DNA of 64,000 nucleotides, taken from contig NC_084763.1 in NCBI RefSeq assembly GCF_028858725.1, positions 22,005,501 through 22,069,500 on the forward strand. The letters run 5' to 3'. Under the pieces are notes generated by a model, which saw nothing but the letters and a program-made list of their open reading frames with translations, was not told where the DNA came from and made no database searches. This DNA comes from Colius striatus. Lineage: Eukaryota > Chordata > Aves > Coliiformes > Coliidae. The stretch's first letter is position 1. Every line of letters begins with the position of its first letter. Made by a program: the position numbers and the translations under genes. Positions 13,201-24,324 of this stretch are shown one piece after another.

Positions 13201-16200
13201 GTTTTTTTTCCACAAGAAAGACATGTGCCTAATTGATAGTTCCAATTATATCCCCAGTTCAGAAAGCTTTTCCTCTCTTAATGTTTACTGTGACTTTGTG
13301 TGTTCTCAAATTACACTGCTTAAAGTGACATGGCTGATTTAAATATCGTTCCTTGTCTAAAAGAGGGGTTGGGTAACTTGTTAAATAAAACTCCCTAAAA
13401 AGAAAAGATTGGAATACATATGCTTTTGATTTCTGTTTCTCATCACAAGTATGCTGTAAACTGGAGATGTTTGTATGTTTGTGGCTTTTTCATGTGCAAG
13501 CAGCCAGTCCCTTGGTAGGGTGAATCTTTGATGTAACAGAGGAAAACGTTGGAATAGAAGTTGCAGTTCTCTGGCAGTCAGTGGATCCAACTGCAACATG
13601 TTAAAACTTCTGCTTGTATTTTAAAGTAACTTTGAATGCTCCCTAATCTTGTTCTTCATCGTGATTTTTTTTTCTTTTGAATAGTGATTGCTTTATTTAT
13701 AAAATTTTAAGCAGCTTTGAGAATATTCATAATGAAGTCTTCTTCTGTTGGATGAATGTGTCAGTTTAAAGTACAGTATATGCAAAGTGATGCATACTTT
13801 TAATTGGGAGAGAGACAGGAAATCTTTCATAGGATGTATCAATCTGTTTCACCTGTAACTGATTCTTTTTCATAATTCTAAAAAGTATCACTATGTCAGC
13901 AGACTTGCTAAACCTGTTGCAAAAGTCTTCTTGATTTCTGTAGTGTACCTTTTAAATTAAACAGAAAAGCTGGCAGTAGTAATAGCCAAGTTCTTTCTGC
14001 TTTAGATCTACTTATCTTCAATTTTAGTATCTGCTAGAGTACAAGTGTTTCTAAAGAAAAAAAGAATCATACATTAATTCTAATACAGCAAAAAATAGGA
14101 GATTTTTTTAAAAAAGAGCTTAAAAGGGTGTTTTGTGCATTTTGGGGGTGAAAGCTGTCTGTTTAGCAAAGCAAACTAAAATAGGTGCTGGAATCTTTTG
14201 CATCACAACACTGACATTCTCTTACTGTAGCATAGCTCAGGTAGGTACAGTGGTGTGCCACACAACGTTGGCATTTCAGATACAATTAGATGAAATTGGA
14301 GATAAAGTTTAAGTTAGTATTTTAAATAGAAGTGTGTCTAGATAGTGAACACAACCAGCAAAACCTCAGCTGGTGTGGAGTGGTGATCACCTTTTGGTCT
14401 TTGAAGTTGTCCTTGTCTATAGAGGCTGCATTGACCATTGTTCCAATCAGTCTCTATTTGTAGGTGTATAAAACTACTTAATAGTCCTCTGCTGCTATAT
14501 TTAGGCTACAAAAAGTTATTGAAAAATATGTACTTGAAAAAAAAAAAATGGACATTACTCCGTGCACATTCTCTGACTTTTGGTTTAAAAGTAATTTGTA
14601 AGATCTCTAAAACCCTAGATTTGAAATCCTACTGCTTTTGTTATAGAGTGTCACTTTGAGTGGTGAGATTGCTTTTAGATACAATATCTTTGGAAAATCT
14701 GTAATCCTCTTGATTCTCAAAAGATTAAATCCAACTGAAACAGCTAATTAACTGTCCGGTACAGTTCCCAAAAGTAGTTATGCTGAGGATTTGATCTCAG
14801 TTCTGGATCTGTTCTCATTCAAATCTTTCAGTTCTTTTCCTGAGTTTCCACACCTGCCTTGGTGAGATTTTGCCATCGCTCACATCTACAAAAATTCTGT
14901 TGAATTTTACATTATTTATTCAAGTTTACCTGTCTTAAATTAGTAGCTTATTCTTTTATTTGACACCAGCTGAAGTTTTATTTTTGGTCACTCAACCAGC
15001 TTTTCATGGGTTTGGTGTTTGGGTTCTTTCCCTGCAATTGAACTGACTAGGGTAGCTGAACTTGTGGTGCAGTCTGTCTTTTATTTGTTGCATTAGTGTA
15101 CACCACAGTAGTAAAAGGGGGCATTCTCTAACCATGTCTCACTCTGACACAGCATGGAGATTTCTCTTATTTTCCAGATTCATCATTACAGTAATGATTG
15201 GCCTCTCAAGTTTGGTTTGGGTTTGGTTTTGTTTTCTTAAAGAGAGATTTTTTTTTTTTCCTCTAATTCTTTTCCAGACCTTGCTTTACTCATATTCTAG
15301 TTGATGTTGGAGACCTCCTGTTTTCTGGAAGGAATTTTTCTTGTAAATGCTTACGAGATGACTCATGCCTCAGACTGATTTTCTTCTCTTTTTCCAAGTG
15401 CAAGACTTCATTCAGTTTATTGTGAGATCTGTCTTTGCACTGACTACATTAATACCTCTCTGATTTTCCTGTAAATGCCTTCATGGAAACTTTCAAGGCC
15501 AAGAGGAGGGAGCAGCCCTACGTTTGGACAGGGGGAGCCCAAAAGTCGGAGTCCAGCACTTAGGCTGTTTTCTCTTGTGTGAGGAAGCTGCTTCACCTCA
15601 CACTGCTTTTGTTGCCTTAATGTAAACAAAGAGAGTGATAAATGGTTTTGTCCTGTGAAAGATTACATAAATACAAGTACAGATTATGGGGAAGTGGAGT
15701 TACCAATACCTCATTAAAAGTATTAATGTCTGTTGTTGCCCTGAGATATGAATGACCAGTTTGCAGTTGTTTAAATGACATAAAAATATAATTAGTTCCT
15801 ATAATTTTAACATATAGAAAAAAATAAAGTAGTGGAGGATGCTGATGTCAGTCTTTCATGGTGCAAGCAGTTACTTCATTTTGCTGTGTCTAAGACAAGA
15901 ATAAAGCTGATATTTCATTCCTAGTTATGAAAGCCAGAAGCTTAAGATCTACAATTGAATATTAGTATAAATACTGTTTTAAGAGAACTTTTAAGAGAAG
16001 TAATCTGTTTAATCTTGATGTTGGTCTCGAATGTTTTTAATGATGAACTGGGATGCTCAAAGGTAGCTGGTGACTGATCATTTTTCTTGAAAGAAATGGT
16101 GTTGAGGATGGTCAGTTTGAATAAATTTAGTTTGTGTGTCCTGTGACCTTTGTACAATCTCCAGCAACTGTAGATACTAAACTGTGTGCATTTGAGTATC

Positions 16201-18421
16201 GATACTGAGCCTTCTGTTCTGCCTGATGTGCCTTAAATGCAGTCTTCATTCAAGTGTAGCAAGCTCTGGCCCTTGCTTCTGAATCCTCTCAAAATGTATC
16301 TCTTCTGCAGACTGTTAACTCTGAGCTGTTTAAGTGCTGTGGTACCTTACTAACAATGAAAACATCTACTGCGCTACACTTCTGTATGGCCCTATCGCAT
16401 GGTCACCTGGTGCGTTTTGTGCTTGAATTATCTGTGTTTCCTTGGATTGTATGCTCCGTTGGGCAGGGACTGTTGTCTTACTCTTTCAGGCATCAAGCAC
16501 AAGGTCTGTCCTGAGCAAATAATAGTTCAGTTCTAAGATTTTCTGTCCACTGCTTGCTGTTTTCTTAATTTCTAGCTACACTTATTTTCCATCATGTGCC
16601 TACTTGTTTAAAAACTTCTGTGCAATTGTACGGTGGTGCAATAACTACTCCTAACACTTGGCCTGGAATGACTTCTACAGCTAAGATGATTACTTAGTGG
16701 TTGAAACACTTCCTGGTAGAACAGACATTGCCTTGTTTTCCGTGCCTTCCTGAGGTCTGGGCAGAAATCCATCACGCTGTTTGCTTTAAAACCATCTCTT
16801 ATTTAAAATCACTCATGGGCTTTTTACCTGGATGTTGTATGTACACGTTAGGTGTGGACTGGAGGTAGTGCAGGACTTCAGATTTCCACAGGAGCCTTCC
16901 TGTTGAGCTCCTTGTGGGCATATCTATTGCATCCAGTCAGAGACAGTGCAAGTTGATCTGGCCATCCATGTCTGTGTGGAGCTAGACTTTGGCCTTGGCA
17001 GCAGCCTCAGCTGTTATCTGTGGTTGTACTTATGTGACTGCCCTGCTTCTAGAGCTGCTGTTGTCACCAGCGATTGCAGTTCCTCGGTGTTGTAGAAATG
17101 TCCCGAGACCTGTGCCAAAACTTTGTCCTCAAATGCCCTTCTGAAACGTTAAGCCCAAAGCTCAGGAGAGGAGCAATGGTCAGATCTCCACTAAGGAGAA
17201 CCTGAAGTGTTTTCCATGACATTTAAGGAGTAGAGGCAAGCACGTAGGGAAGGGAGAAACTGCAAAAAGAGAAATGTTCAGAGGATTATTGGAGCTGCAG
17301 TTATCCAGAGGAGATTTCCCAGCCCAAGACATCCTGCATTTGGAGGTTATCACAGTAGCACTGACTGTCAGGAGGAGCTCGGCTGCACCAGTTGCTCAAC
17401 TAAGAGGTGTGGTTTCTCTCTGAAAGCCTTAGCCCACTAAGCCAGCAGGTGTTTCATAGAATGGTTATAGAATGGTCATGGAATTCTCTTTTGTGGATTT
17501 CTTAATTGATCTCCATCAAATAAAAGTTTGACGTTAACTTTATAGTTTATGTTACTGTATATTGTAATAAAGTATAGGTTGATATAAGTTGTGTACTCTG
17601 CCTTTTCAGTTAACTGGCCCCGATGCTTTATCCAGCTTGTTACTGAGACAGGATAGGCTTATTGCAATTATCATCTGTGATGAACAGCTATATGGAAGCT
17701 TCTGAATGAGGAAATATTTAACATGTTGAGCTATAGTTTCTGCAGTAGCACTATAGTGAATGCTTCACTCATCGCTGTGGGCTGCCATTAGTTGTCTCTC
17801 CTCAGCCAGGTGACAGCCTCACTGTTTTCAAATCCAGGCTTTTCTCACTGGCCTACGGCATCTGACTGTGCTTAACAAAACAATTGCATCTCTGTTCCAA
17901 AGGCCACTAACTTCTGGATCATTACTATAACCAAAAGTTTAAAACTACTGGCTGATAATGCATTTGTTTTTATGTTCTTAAAAAAAAAAAACAGAACAAA
18001 AAAAAACCCCAAACAACAGTACACAACTAAGCAATATAAAGTGTTTTTACAGCTGAAACTTTACATGACCTTGGAGAAAATTCTACATTGTCTTTATTTT
18101 AAATGAAGGGTTTTTCTTTTTCTTGACTTTCCAGGTTACACACCAGCTTTGGCCTGTGCACCCAATAAGGATGTGGCTGATTGCCTAGCTCTCATTCTGG
18201 CTACGATGATGCCTGTTTCGTCGAGCAGCACGTTACCTTCCCTTACATTCAATGCCATTAATCATTACACCAACACCTCAAAAACTGTCACCTTCGATTC
18301 CTTGCCAATCATGAGGAGCGACCATAGCTCTTACTGTACTTTCAACAACATTGGCAGGGAAGGTGGCTACCCATATACAGAAGAAGACGAACTCAATGAC
18401 TCAGATTCTGAGACCTATTAG
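1113..18421 (+). CDS. ANKRD28: ANKRD28, PP6 regulatory ankyrin repeat subunit A (3' part of gene, 14 exons)
   Basis: Serine/threonine-protein phosphatase 6 regulatory ankyrin repeat subunit A is a cytosolic scaffold that works with the PP6 catalytic subunit and a SAPS-domain subunit. The 14 exons join in one frame without a stop and give 567 residues plus TAG; the human protein has about 1053, so the N-terminal half lies upstream of the window. Nearly the whole reconstructed part is ankyrin repeats with typical TPLHxAA and GHxECxxxLL signatures ([27 protein letters not shown]). A short non-ankyrin tail ends in an acidic [11 protein letters not shown]. All introns are GT-AG and all phases agree. 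Similarity to the vertebrate protein is near-identical as I recall it, so the identification is firm; ANKRD44 and ANKRD52 are paralogues, but the C-terminal tail fits ANKRD28. It converges with BTD. Confidence 0.97.
1823..1849 (+). CDS. ANKRD28: ANKRD28 27-nt microexon
   Basis: Nine codons, IASETPLDV, between a TAATTGCAG acceptor and a GTAAGT donor. It is phase 0 on both sides, so skipping would keep the frame. The residues match the known vertebrate protein at this point, so the exon is real despite its size. Confidence 0.92.
2717..2791 (+). CDS. ANKRD28: ANKRD28 coding exon 3 of window
   Basis: 25 codons from [18 protein letters not shown] to PLHLA, acceptor CTGTTAAG, donor GTAAGT. It encodes the loop insertion before an ankyrin repeat; the Asp/Ser/Thr-rich stretch is less repeat-like. 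Confidence 0.95.
2792..4090 (+). other. ANKRD28: ANKRD28 intron
   Basis: About 1.3 kb of AT-rich intron containing a short TA/TG microsatellite-like run near 3307-3325. Nothing else is recognisable. Confidence 0.55.
4091..4292 (+). CDS. ANKRD28: ANKRD28 coding exon 4 of window
   Basis: 67 codons plus one base: [20 protein letters not shown], then [20 protein letters not shown] and a KRTPIHAA start of a third repeat. Acceptor TTCTTGTAG, donor GTATGT. The frame stays open past the donor into intronic CR1 sequence until 4474. Confidence 0.96.
4362..4996 (+). mobile_element. CR1 LINE, 5'-truncated, sense to ANKRD28
   Basis: It starts inside the CR1 reverse transcriptase C-terminal region. A 90-codon open stretch at 4378-4650 contains [15 protein letters not shown] and [13 protein letters not shown], typical of CR1 ORF2. 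It ends in the CR1 3'UTR with the tail CCATTCTATGATTCTGTTATTCTATG. About 635 bp, 5'-truncated as most CR1 copies are. The 5' boundary is approximate. It lies in an ANKRD28 intron 69 bases after an exon. Confidence 0.95.
4997..6342 (+). other. ANKRD28: ANKRD28 intron after the CR1
   Basis: AT-rich intron ending in the acceptor TTTTACAG. No exon, RNA gene or repeat family recognised. Confidence 0.55.
6343..6430 (+). CDS. ANKRD28: ANKRD28 coding exon 5 of window
   Basis: It completes the split Ala codon and encodes [20 protein letters not shown] to VDIQDGNGQ, splitting the Gln codon. Donor GTGAGT. One ankyrin helix pair plus the following loop. Confidence 0.95.
6881..6998 (+). CDS. ANKRD28: ANKRD28 coding exon 6 of window
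   Basis: It encodes [19 protein letters not shown], then [20 protein letters not shown]. Acceptor CTCCACTTAG, donor GTAAGA. One full ankyrin repeat and the start of the next. Confidence 0.96.
7589..7808 (+). CDS. ANKRD28: ANKRD28 coding exon 7 of window
   Basis: 73 codons plus one base: [38 protein letters not shown], and [12 protein letters not shown]. Acceptor TTCCCACAG, donor GTAAAA (non-consensus at +5). Two ankyrin repeats with a longer Ala-rich loop. Confidence 0.96.
7809..9166 (+). other. ANKRD28: ANKRD28 intron
   Basis: AT-rich intron ending in a long T-tract followed by TTTGCTTTAG. No repeat family or RNA gene recognised. Confidence 0.55.
9167..9254 (+). CDS. ANKRD28: ANKRD28 coding exon 8 of window
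   Basis: It encodes [20 protein letters not shown] to SFSPLHCAV with split codons at both ends. Donor GTAAGG. Confidence 0.95.
9351..9434 (+). CDS. ANKRD28: ANKRD28 coding exon 9 of window
   Basis: It encodes [20 protein letters not shown] to STDSKGR. The preceding intron is only 96 bases, ending TTCATTATAG; donor GTAAGA. Confidence 0.95.
9929..10074 (+). CDS. ANKRD28: ANKRD28 coding exon 10 of window
   Basis: It encodes [40 protein letters not shown] and ENGQTNTV. Acceptor CTGTTGTAG, donor GTAAAG. Ankyrin repeats are clear. Confidence 0.96.
10256..10338 (+). CDS. ANKRD28: ANKRD28 coding exon 11 of window
   Basis: It encodes [20 protein letters not shown] to ALHLACSK. Acceptor TTTCCCCAG, donor GTGCGT. 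The next intron is 142 bases. Confidence 0.95.
10481..10563 (+). CDS. ANKRD28: ANKRD28 coding exon 12 of window
   Basis: It encodes [20 protein letters not shown] to ATNAALQT. Acceptor TGTGTTAAG, donor GTACGT. Confidence 0.95.
10564..12515 (+). other. ANKRD28: ANKRD28 intron
   Basis: AT-rich intron of about 2 kb, ending TTGTTTTCACAG. No repeat family, exon or RNA gene recognised. Confidence 0.55.
12516..12607 (+). CDS. ANKRD28: ANKRD28 coding exon 13 of window
   Basis: It encodes [20 protein letters not shown] to [11 protein letters not shown]. Donor GTAAGA. Last complete ankyrin repeat region. Confidence 0.96.
12608..18134 (+). other. ANKRD28: ANKRD28 last intron (5.5 kb)
   Basis: The largest intron of the gene in the window. 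It is AT-rich to about 16 kb, then less so. It contains an L2/MIR-like fossil at 16441-16530 (separate entry) and an A-rich/CCCCAAA stretch at about 17979-18021. No exon was recognised. Confidence 0.55.
16441..16530 (+). repeat. Ancient L2/MIR-like 3' tail
   Basis: The pattern GATTGTATGCTCC, GGGCAGGGACTG, TGTCTTACTC, CATCAAGCACAAGG, then AGCAAATAATAG follows in order the 3' consensus shared by L2 and MIR elements (TGTAAGCTCC, GGGCAGGGAC, TAGCACAGTG, CAATAAATG). Divergence is high, as expected of a pre-avian element. Boundaries are approximate. Confidence 0.5.
18135..18421 (+). CDS. ANKRD28: ANKRD28 terminal coding exon
   Basis: 95 codons and TAG after the acceptor CTTTCCAG. It starts [19 protein letters not shown], passes a Ser-rich linker ([19 protein letters not shown]) and ends [13 protein letters not shown]. 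This tail lies outside the ankyrin array. Confidence 0.97.
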
Positions 18422-20140
18422 AAGCTTCATTTTGTAGGTCTGGAGTGAACCCTCACGCTGGAAGGTCAGACTCGTGCTTTTGAAAAAAGCTGTCAGTGTT
18501 TGAATGCAAGAAGGGGACAGACCTTTAAGAAAATGTTTTTTACTGTGGTTGCATATTAAAAAGCAATCTGTGAGACTCTAGGAGGGTTTTTAAGAGCGTA
18601 TTTTGCAGAAGAAGCATAAATTCTTGAAAAAGTACTTGGAATCCATGGAAGGGGAGGGGGGGGAGGGGAAGGTTAAAAACTGTTTTATTTAACTGTGTTC
18701 TACCATTCTGTCCCTGGTGCCGGGAGTAATTTCTGCAGACTGGGCACCCTACTTGGATGTAAATGAACAACACTGTTGTACAACACAAAGGATGCTAGAT
18801 TGAAATGTCAATAAAACTAAAACCATTTTGAAGGCAATAAATGAGTTTGGTACAGTAGGCATTATTTGTGTTGCAAATTGCCAAAGGACCAAATAAGTTT
18901 AAGATTTTTTTTTTTTAATTAAGTACATTTTTGTGAAAACTGGAATAGGTTATTTGAGAAGTTGTTTCAACCAAACCTTAATTATTTCTGGAAGAGAAGC
19001 TTAGATTTGGGTTTAAATGTTGATTTCTTTTTGGTTTTTAGTCATCTGAAGGCCTTCCGAGACTATTAAATGTACCATGAAAAGCAGCAGATGTACACTT
19101 CAGTTTCGTTTCCTTTTTCTTTTAGGTGAAATAAGAAAAGAGCTTGTCGTACTTTTATAATACTAAAATTAAACCAGCTAACAAGGTGAAGTCAGGGTGA
19201 AAATGTACAGTGTAATAAACAAGGGAAGGGGTGGGAGATCAGGGAGGGAAGCAGTAATTGTTGCACAGTTTTAGATTTTTTAACTTTTGGAGTTTGGGTT
19301 GAGTTTTTTTTTTTTTTAATTTAAAAATATGTGAGTAACTTACAAACTATGAAACTGCTGAAAATATTGAAATGTCTTGATAACCCTGTTGTGACTGAGA
19401 GTTCTTTTCAATAATTTGTCCACTTCCTTGCATCATAAATTTCTATGTAAGATTAAAATTGTATATCCCTATCACTTTTTTCTTTTAAATCCTGGAGTTA
19501 CAAGGGGGGGAGGTGAATCTAAAAGTATATTTCCCTATTAGAGAAAGAAGTGCAGTGTCTGGTCTGTGGGAAGAGCTGTGTATCTTTGTTGTGCTCCATT
19601 TAGAAAGTGAACAGCAGAAACAGGTCTCTGTAATGTAGTTCAGACTTGCCCAAATATTTTTTTTTTAAATTTATAACAGACTACTGTGGATTTTTCAGTT
19701 GCCTGAAGAATGAAAAACTGACATAAGTGATCTGGAGTTTTGTCTGTTAAATATGAATATTTACTTCATTTGGCTCTGCGTTAACTGTTACTTTTCAAGT
19801 GGATTTGCTTATGTACACGCAAGGAATCCTTGCATGTCCTGGTAAAGGACAAATAAATTACTACAAACTGATTCCAATTTCCTTTTTATCCTTTTTGTAT
19901 TGTGAAACTGGAAATCTTTATGATATTGTAAATTATCAGCTGGTTTTCTGAACATAGTGTGGAAACACGGGACAATATTTTATCTATTTGATAATTTTGT
20001 GGGGGTTTTGACGAATCAATGAGCATGTACATAGAAATAGTGACTGCTTGGATACTGTATTTACCTGCACTCTTTCAGTACTTCAAGATTCCTGTATATT
20101 TTACAGAGTATAATAAACCCAAATGTGAGTTCTGTAATGA
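18422..20140 (+). other. ANKRD28: ANKRD28 3'UTR
   Basis: AT-rich sequence after the stop. It carries AATAAA at 18810, 18836, 19215, 19852 and 20112; the last is followed by GT-rich sequence (TTTGTTTGTATCTGCTG) fitting a distal cleavage site near 20140. The proximal pair at 18810/18836 would give a UTR of about 440 bases. A G-rich tract lies at 18651-18668. Confidence 0.6.
20112..20117 (+). terminator. Distal poly(A) signal of ANKRD28
   Basis: AATAAA with a downstream GT-rich element within 40 bases. It is the last of five AATAAA hexamers before the sequence loses continuity with the UTR. Confidence 0.5.
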
Positions 20141-23100
20141 ATAATTTGTTTGTATCTGCTGAGCATTAAGGACGAAGTCTCTTTTGTTGAACTGTTGGAA
20201 TTTATAAAATCCACTTTGCAAAGGCTTTGCCAGCATTTTATTCAAAAGTGAAGGTGACCTATTTCAATGTAAAGTAATTTTTAAAATGTTAATTACTTCA
20301 TGATTCCTTTAGGCTTACTTTTAAGTATTATTTCCTTAACCATTTGCATCTGTGTTCATTGTTTTATATAAACAAATGCAATATATTTGTCAGTGAGGAG
20401 AATTAGATGACTTTAGGAAAGACTACGATTTCTATATTTTCTTTCTTCTGAGTCTTTCCAGAATGGGGCTGTGTGAGAGCTCAGCTGAGCATGCAAACAG
20501 CACTCCAGAGATCCACGTTAGCCTGTCTTTGAGATTCGCTGCATCTATTGAAATACAAAGATTGAAGCAACATGGACCCGTTTTTCCTAATACACTTGTG
20601 CAAAATCTAAATCAGAATGCCTCATTTTTAAAAGGTAACAATTGCATATTTCTGTTAATGAGACTGTCCAGTCTTTATTGCTTCAAAGGAACCCTGAGAT
20701 GATGATATTAAGAGGCCTGTATCTTCTGTGCTAACTTCTGTTTGACTTGAAGATGACCCTTGCATTAGCATGGGGTGTCTGTAGCCATGGAGCAGATGAC
20801 AGGAGTGGACACTCGTATCTCCCCTGAGCTGTTCATGTCTGCTGTGTGCCTGGATGATGCAGGAGAAAAACCTTAGAAGACACCGGTTTAAAAGTTAAAA
20901 GCTTTGGATAAGGATACAGGCAAATGCAGAAAACAGTGCTGCTCAACATCCTTTGTTTCCTTACGTCCATTAGAAATTGTGCCTCCCTTCTAGTTCATTA
21001 TTACTCACCTCTCGAGGAAGAAAACTCTTTCACTGTGTTAAATTGCATTATTTTTAAGTTTTGGGAACTTTTTGGAGCTAAATATCTTCTTTTAATTACA
21101 GATTGTTAATTGCCTTTAGGAATTCGGAGTTAACATGGTTTGAGTTTCTTCTCTGTCTCATCATTAGAATGTATTCAGTGAGCCTGCAGGTTGCAATTTG
21201 CATGTATGTGGTTGTTCCTATTTAAAAAAAAATCCATTACTGCCTGGCAGGATGGGTAGGATGGTAATTGTGCCCTGGAAAGGCTAATTGGGACTATTAT
21301 TATAATAAGATGTTATTCCAAAAATCAAACGTGATTTGTTTAAAGAACACGCTGCTGTGGTCGGAGACTGCTTTCTTAATGAGAGGTCAAGGAACAGAAG
21401 GTTCCTTGTTCGTGTAAAACAAGTAGTGCTGTCTGGGGCTGCTAGGGGAGGGGTTTTAAAGAAAAAAGGAAAAAAGATGGAGGGAAGAAAGTAAAGTGTT
21501 CATATCTCATTGGAGGCCTGTTCATGTCTGCATATTGATATTGGAACTCCCTTGTTACTAAGAGTAATAGGGCATGGTTATTGTTACAACCTTCATCCAA
21601 ACAATCTCTTGGATTTTCAGCAAAAGAGAGCAGAGAGCCTTGGCTGGACCACTGGAACTGTCTGTTAGAGTAAAAGAAACTCTTTTTATCCTTAAAAAAA
21701 AAAAAATAATGGACTTCAGGAACAAGGACATCCAGCTCTGCCCAGCTTTCTGTGTGCTCTGACTTCTGGAGTGCTTTATGGGTTTTTCAGTTCTCAGAAT
21801 AAATGTTCTGCTGGAGAAAGTGCCAAGTCACTATTAACCTCCCAGGCTGAGCTGTTTCTTTTAGAGTGCAGTGTGGTAGCATAAATGCTGGATGCTGTTA
21901 AAATGAAGAATCAGTCTATCTGTCTTCACCACCCCCAAGAGTGACCCTACTAATCTTTTTTATTAAACATTTTTCTTGTACTTTCTTACAAATTCTTGAC
22001 CTCTCTGTATCTCCTTTTAATTTCCTCCTGTTACTCTTTATTGTTTCTACATACTTAGATATCTTAAAAATAATCGTATAAATGTATTTGGAACAATCAG
22101 AGCTAGAAACAGGCACTTTTTAAACTTGGATCTTGGTTGTGGTTGGGTTTTGAGTGGGTTTTTTTTTTTCTGGTCTTCTTTTTTTCTTTCAAATTCTGCC
22201 TTGTCCAGTAGACTAAAGAATTAATGTTTGGTTTACAAAGTTAATATTTAAAAATTAATTACTTCTAAGTTTTCATTTTTTGGAACCCTCTTTGTGTAGA
22301 TATTAAAAGATGCCAAGGCTGGTACCTAAGCTGTGTGGAAGGAGCATGAAATAATGTTTACTGACTCTTCAACCCAATTTTAGGTTTGAGAGGAATTACT
22401 CTTCCTATCTTGCCCAGATGTTATTTCCATTTAAAAGCAACAACTACTGTAGTCATCCAGAATCATGTGCTCCCTTTATATTCTATTAAAAGAAAAAACC
22501 AAAACAACCAAATCAAAACAAAAACCCCCACAAAGGGTAACATTCATTAAGTCCCATTGGCTGGGATAACACAAGTGTTGTTCTGGTAGCTCTGCTTCTT
22601 TATTGGGGAAAAAAACCCAAAAAGTTTGTGGTGACCTTTGTGTTAATGGCACAATGAGTGAGTGAAAGGATAGCCCTGTAGGAAGATTGTAAGCAACAGT
22701 AAAGTTGCAACAAAGGACTGTTGTCTAGCATATACTTGTGAGAAGTGTTTTCATGTGTATAATCGTGGAACATTTTTAATAGTGCTGGATGTGTCCAGGG
22801 AGCACATCCTTCCATGTTTGGATTTCACATCACTGTCTTTGGAAGCAGCAGCTCTGGAGAGCTGGAGACATGCTCTTTGGCTCAGTCTAGCACCAGGAGG
22901 ATGAGGGAGTTCTGTGGGCTTCCCTGGAGTGGGCAGGAGTGCCCTCTTCATCTCCCAGCACTCTCTCTGCTCTCTGGCTCAGCTGATGGGTACATATGCA
23001 CTTCCCAAAAGAAATGCCATCATGCTTTTGGTTAAAAACATTGATTCCTGATAACAGTAATTCCTGATAATCCAGTCCTGGTTGGAATCTGACTTAATAG

Positions 23101-24324
23101 CCTTGGAGAGAAGGGCCTTTATAATCTCTTAATAAGTAGTTTAAACTTTGAGCACCACTTTCATAGGTCTGGATTTAAACTCTGCAAAATCCATGTTAAT
23201 ATGAGAGAAAAGTAGGCTTTTAAATTCTGCATGTTGGTCCAGCAAGTTCTTATAAACCCTTAAATCCAAGACTGACTGGTGATTATTGCCTCTTGTCTTA
23301 ATCTCTCAATGATTTGTGATAACTTTCTTATAATCCTTTAATATGCTGCAGAAGTTCATGGGACAGTTGGAGAATTCTTTCAGGTTAAGATAAACTGAAA
23401 AGGCAGGTTATCACCTTTCTTCATTAATCTATGTTGGTATCTCCAAACTGGATGAGATAAGCATTTATAAAACATGAATCTCCTTTATAGACTGAAACCT
23501 GAGGTGTTAATGGTGATGAGATGTAATACAGGCCTCTCTGTTAGCTGATAGCAGTGGTTTTTTTCTTTTCTGGAGTCCTTTCTCACTATAAGATCCCTGT
23601 GTTTTGAAGAACATAGGTGCAAAGGAATCATTGTGCATTCATTTGAAATGGCAAAACAGCTGGTTACTGTTAAGAAAATATCCTGTTACGATATTTGTAA
23701 TGGTCTGTAAGCCTCATCACCAAAATCCCTTTGTTTTACTGCTCCACAGAAGTGAATGCCTGACTGGACATTGTAAATTTCACCCAGGCCTCCAGGATGA
23801 TCCATGTATCCTCTCACACCTACTGAGAGAAAAACAATCTCAAATAGCAGCCTTGGAGAGAGCTTTTATTCCAGTTGTTCACTCTTCTAGAGCGCAGGAA
23901 AATTGCCAAGTGGAAAAATAGTCACACGTGTGACTAAAATTTTCAAGTTATGGGCTACAACTATCGCTACAACTCATCTTGCTACTGATGGGAAGAAGAC
24001 AAGGGTCCCTACTTGTGGGACTTGAAGATTTCTTGCAGCTCTTTCCAAGCCTTATTCCAGCCCCTTTAGCACTGCCATTTGTCTTCAGCTGAAGCAGTAT
24101 CTAAATTATCTGTGCGTCCCTCGTGCTGTGTGTGACTTCACGTTGGGATAAACTGAGCTCCCTTTGCACTCCATGCTATGTTTTAGCAATTTTCAAGCCG
24201 AGGTTGGGAAAGGAATCTTCAGTGTATCACTGTCTAACTGTAAATGTAGCTGAATAATATGAAACTGAAAGAGCCTTTCAAGCCGCCTTAATATTGTTAG
24301 TATCACTAAATATTTAAAGATATT
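20141..24324. other. Intergenic region, ANKRD28 3' side
   Basis: No gene recognised. Short open frames (for example 23604-23921 +) lack homology signs, good splice context or codon bias. There is an A/C-rich patch around 22490-22535 and a somewhat GC-richer patch at 22840-23000. Confidence 0.5.

Noticed and set aside
17440..17490. CATAGAATGG-like motifs resembling a CR1 tail
   Set aside because: Only two short imperfect units and no adjoining CR1 3'UTR sequence.
23604..23921. 105-codon + strand ORF in the intergenic region
   Set aside because: No recognised domain, no splice or poly(A) context, and composition like the surrounding DNA.
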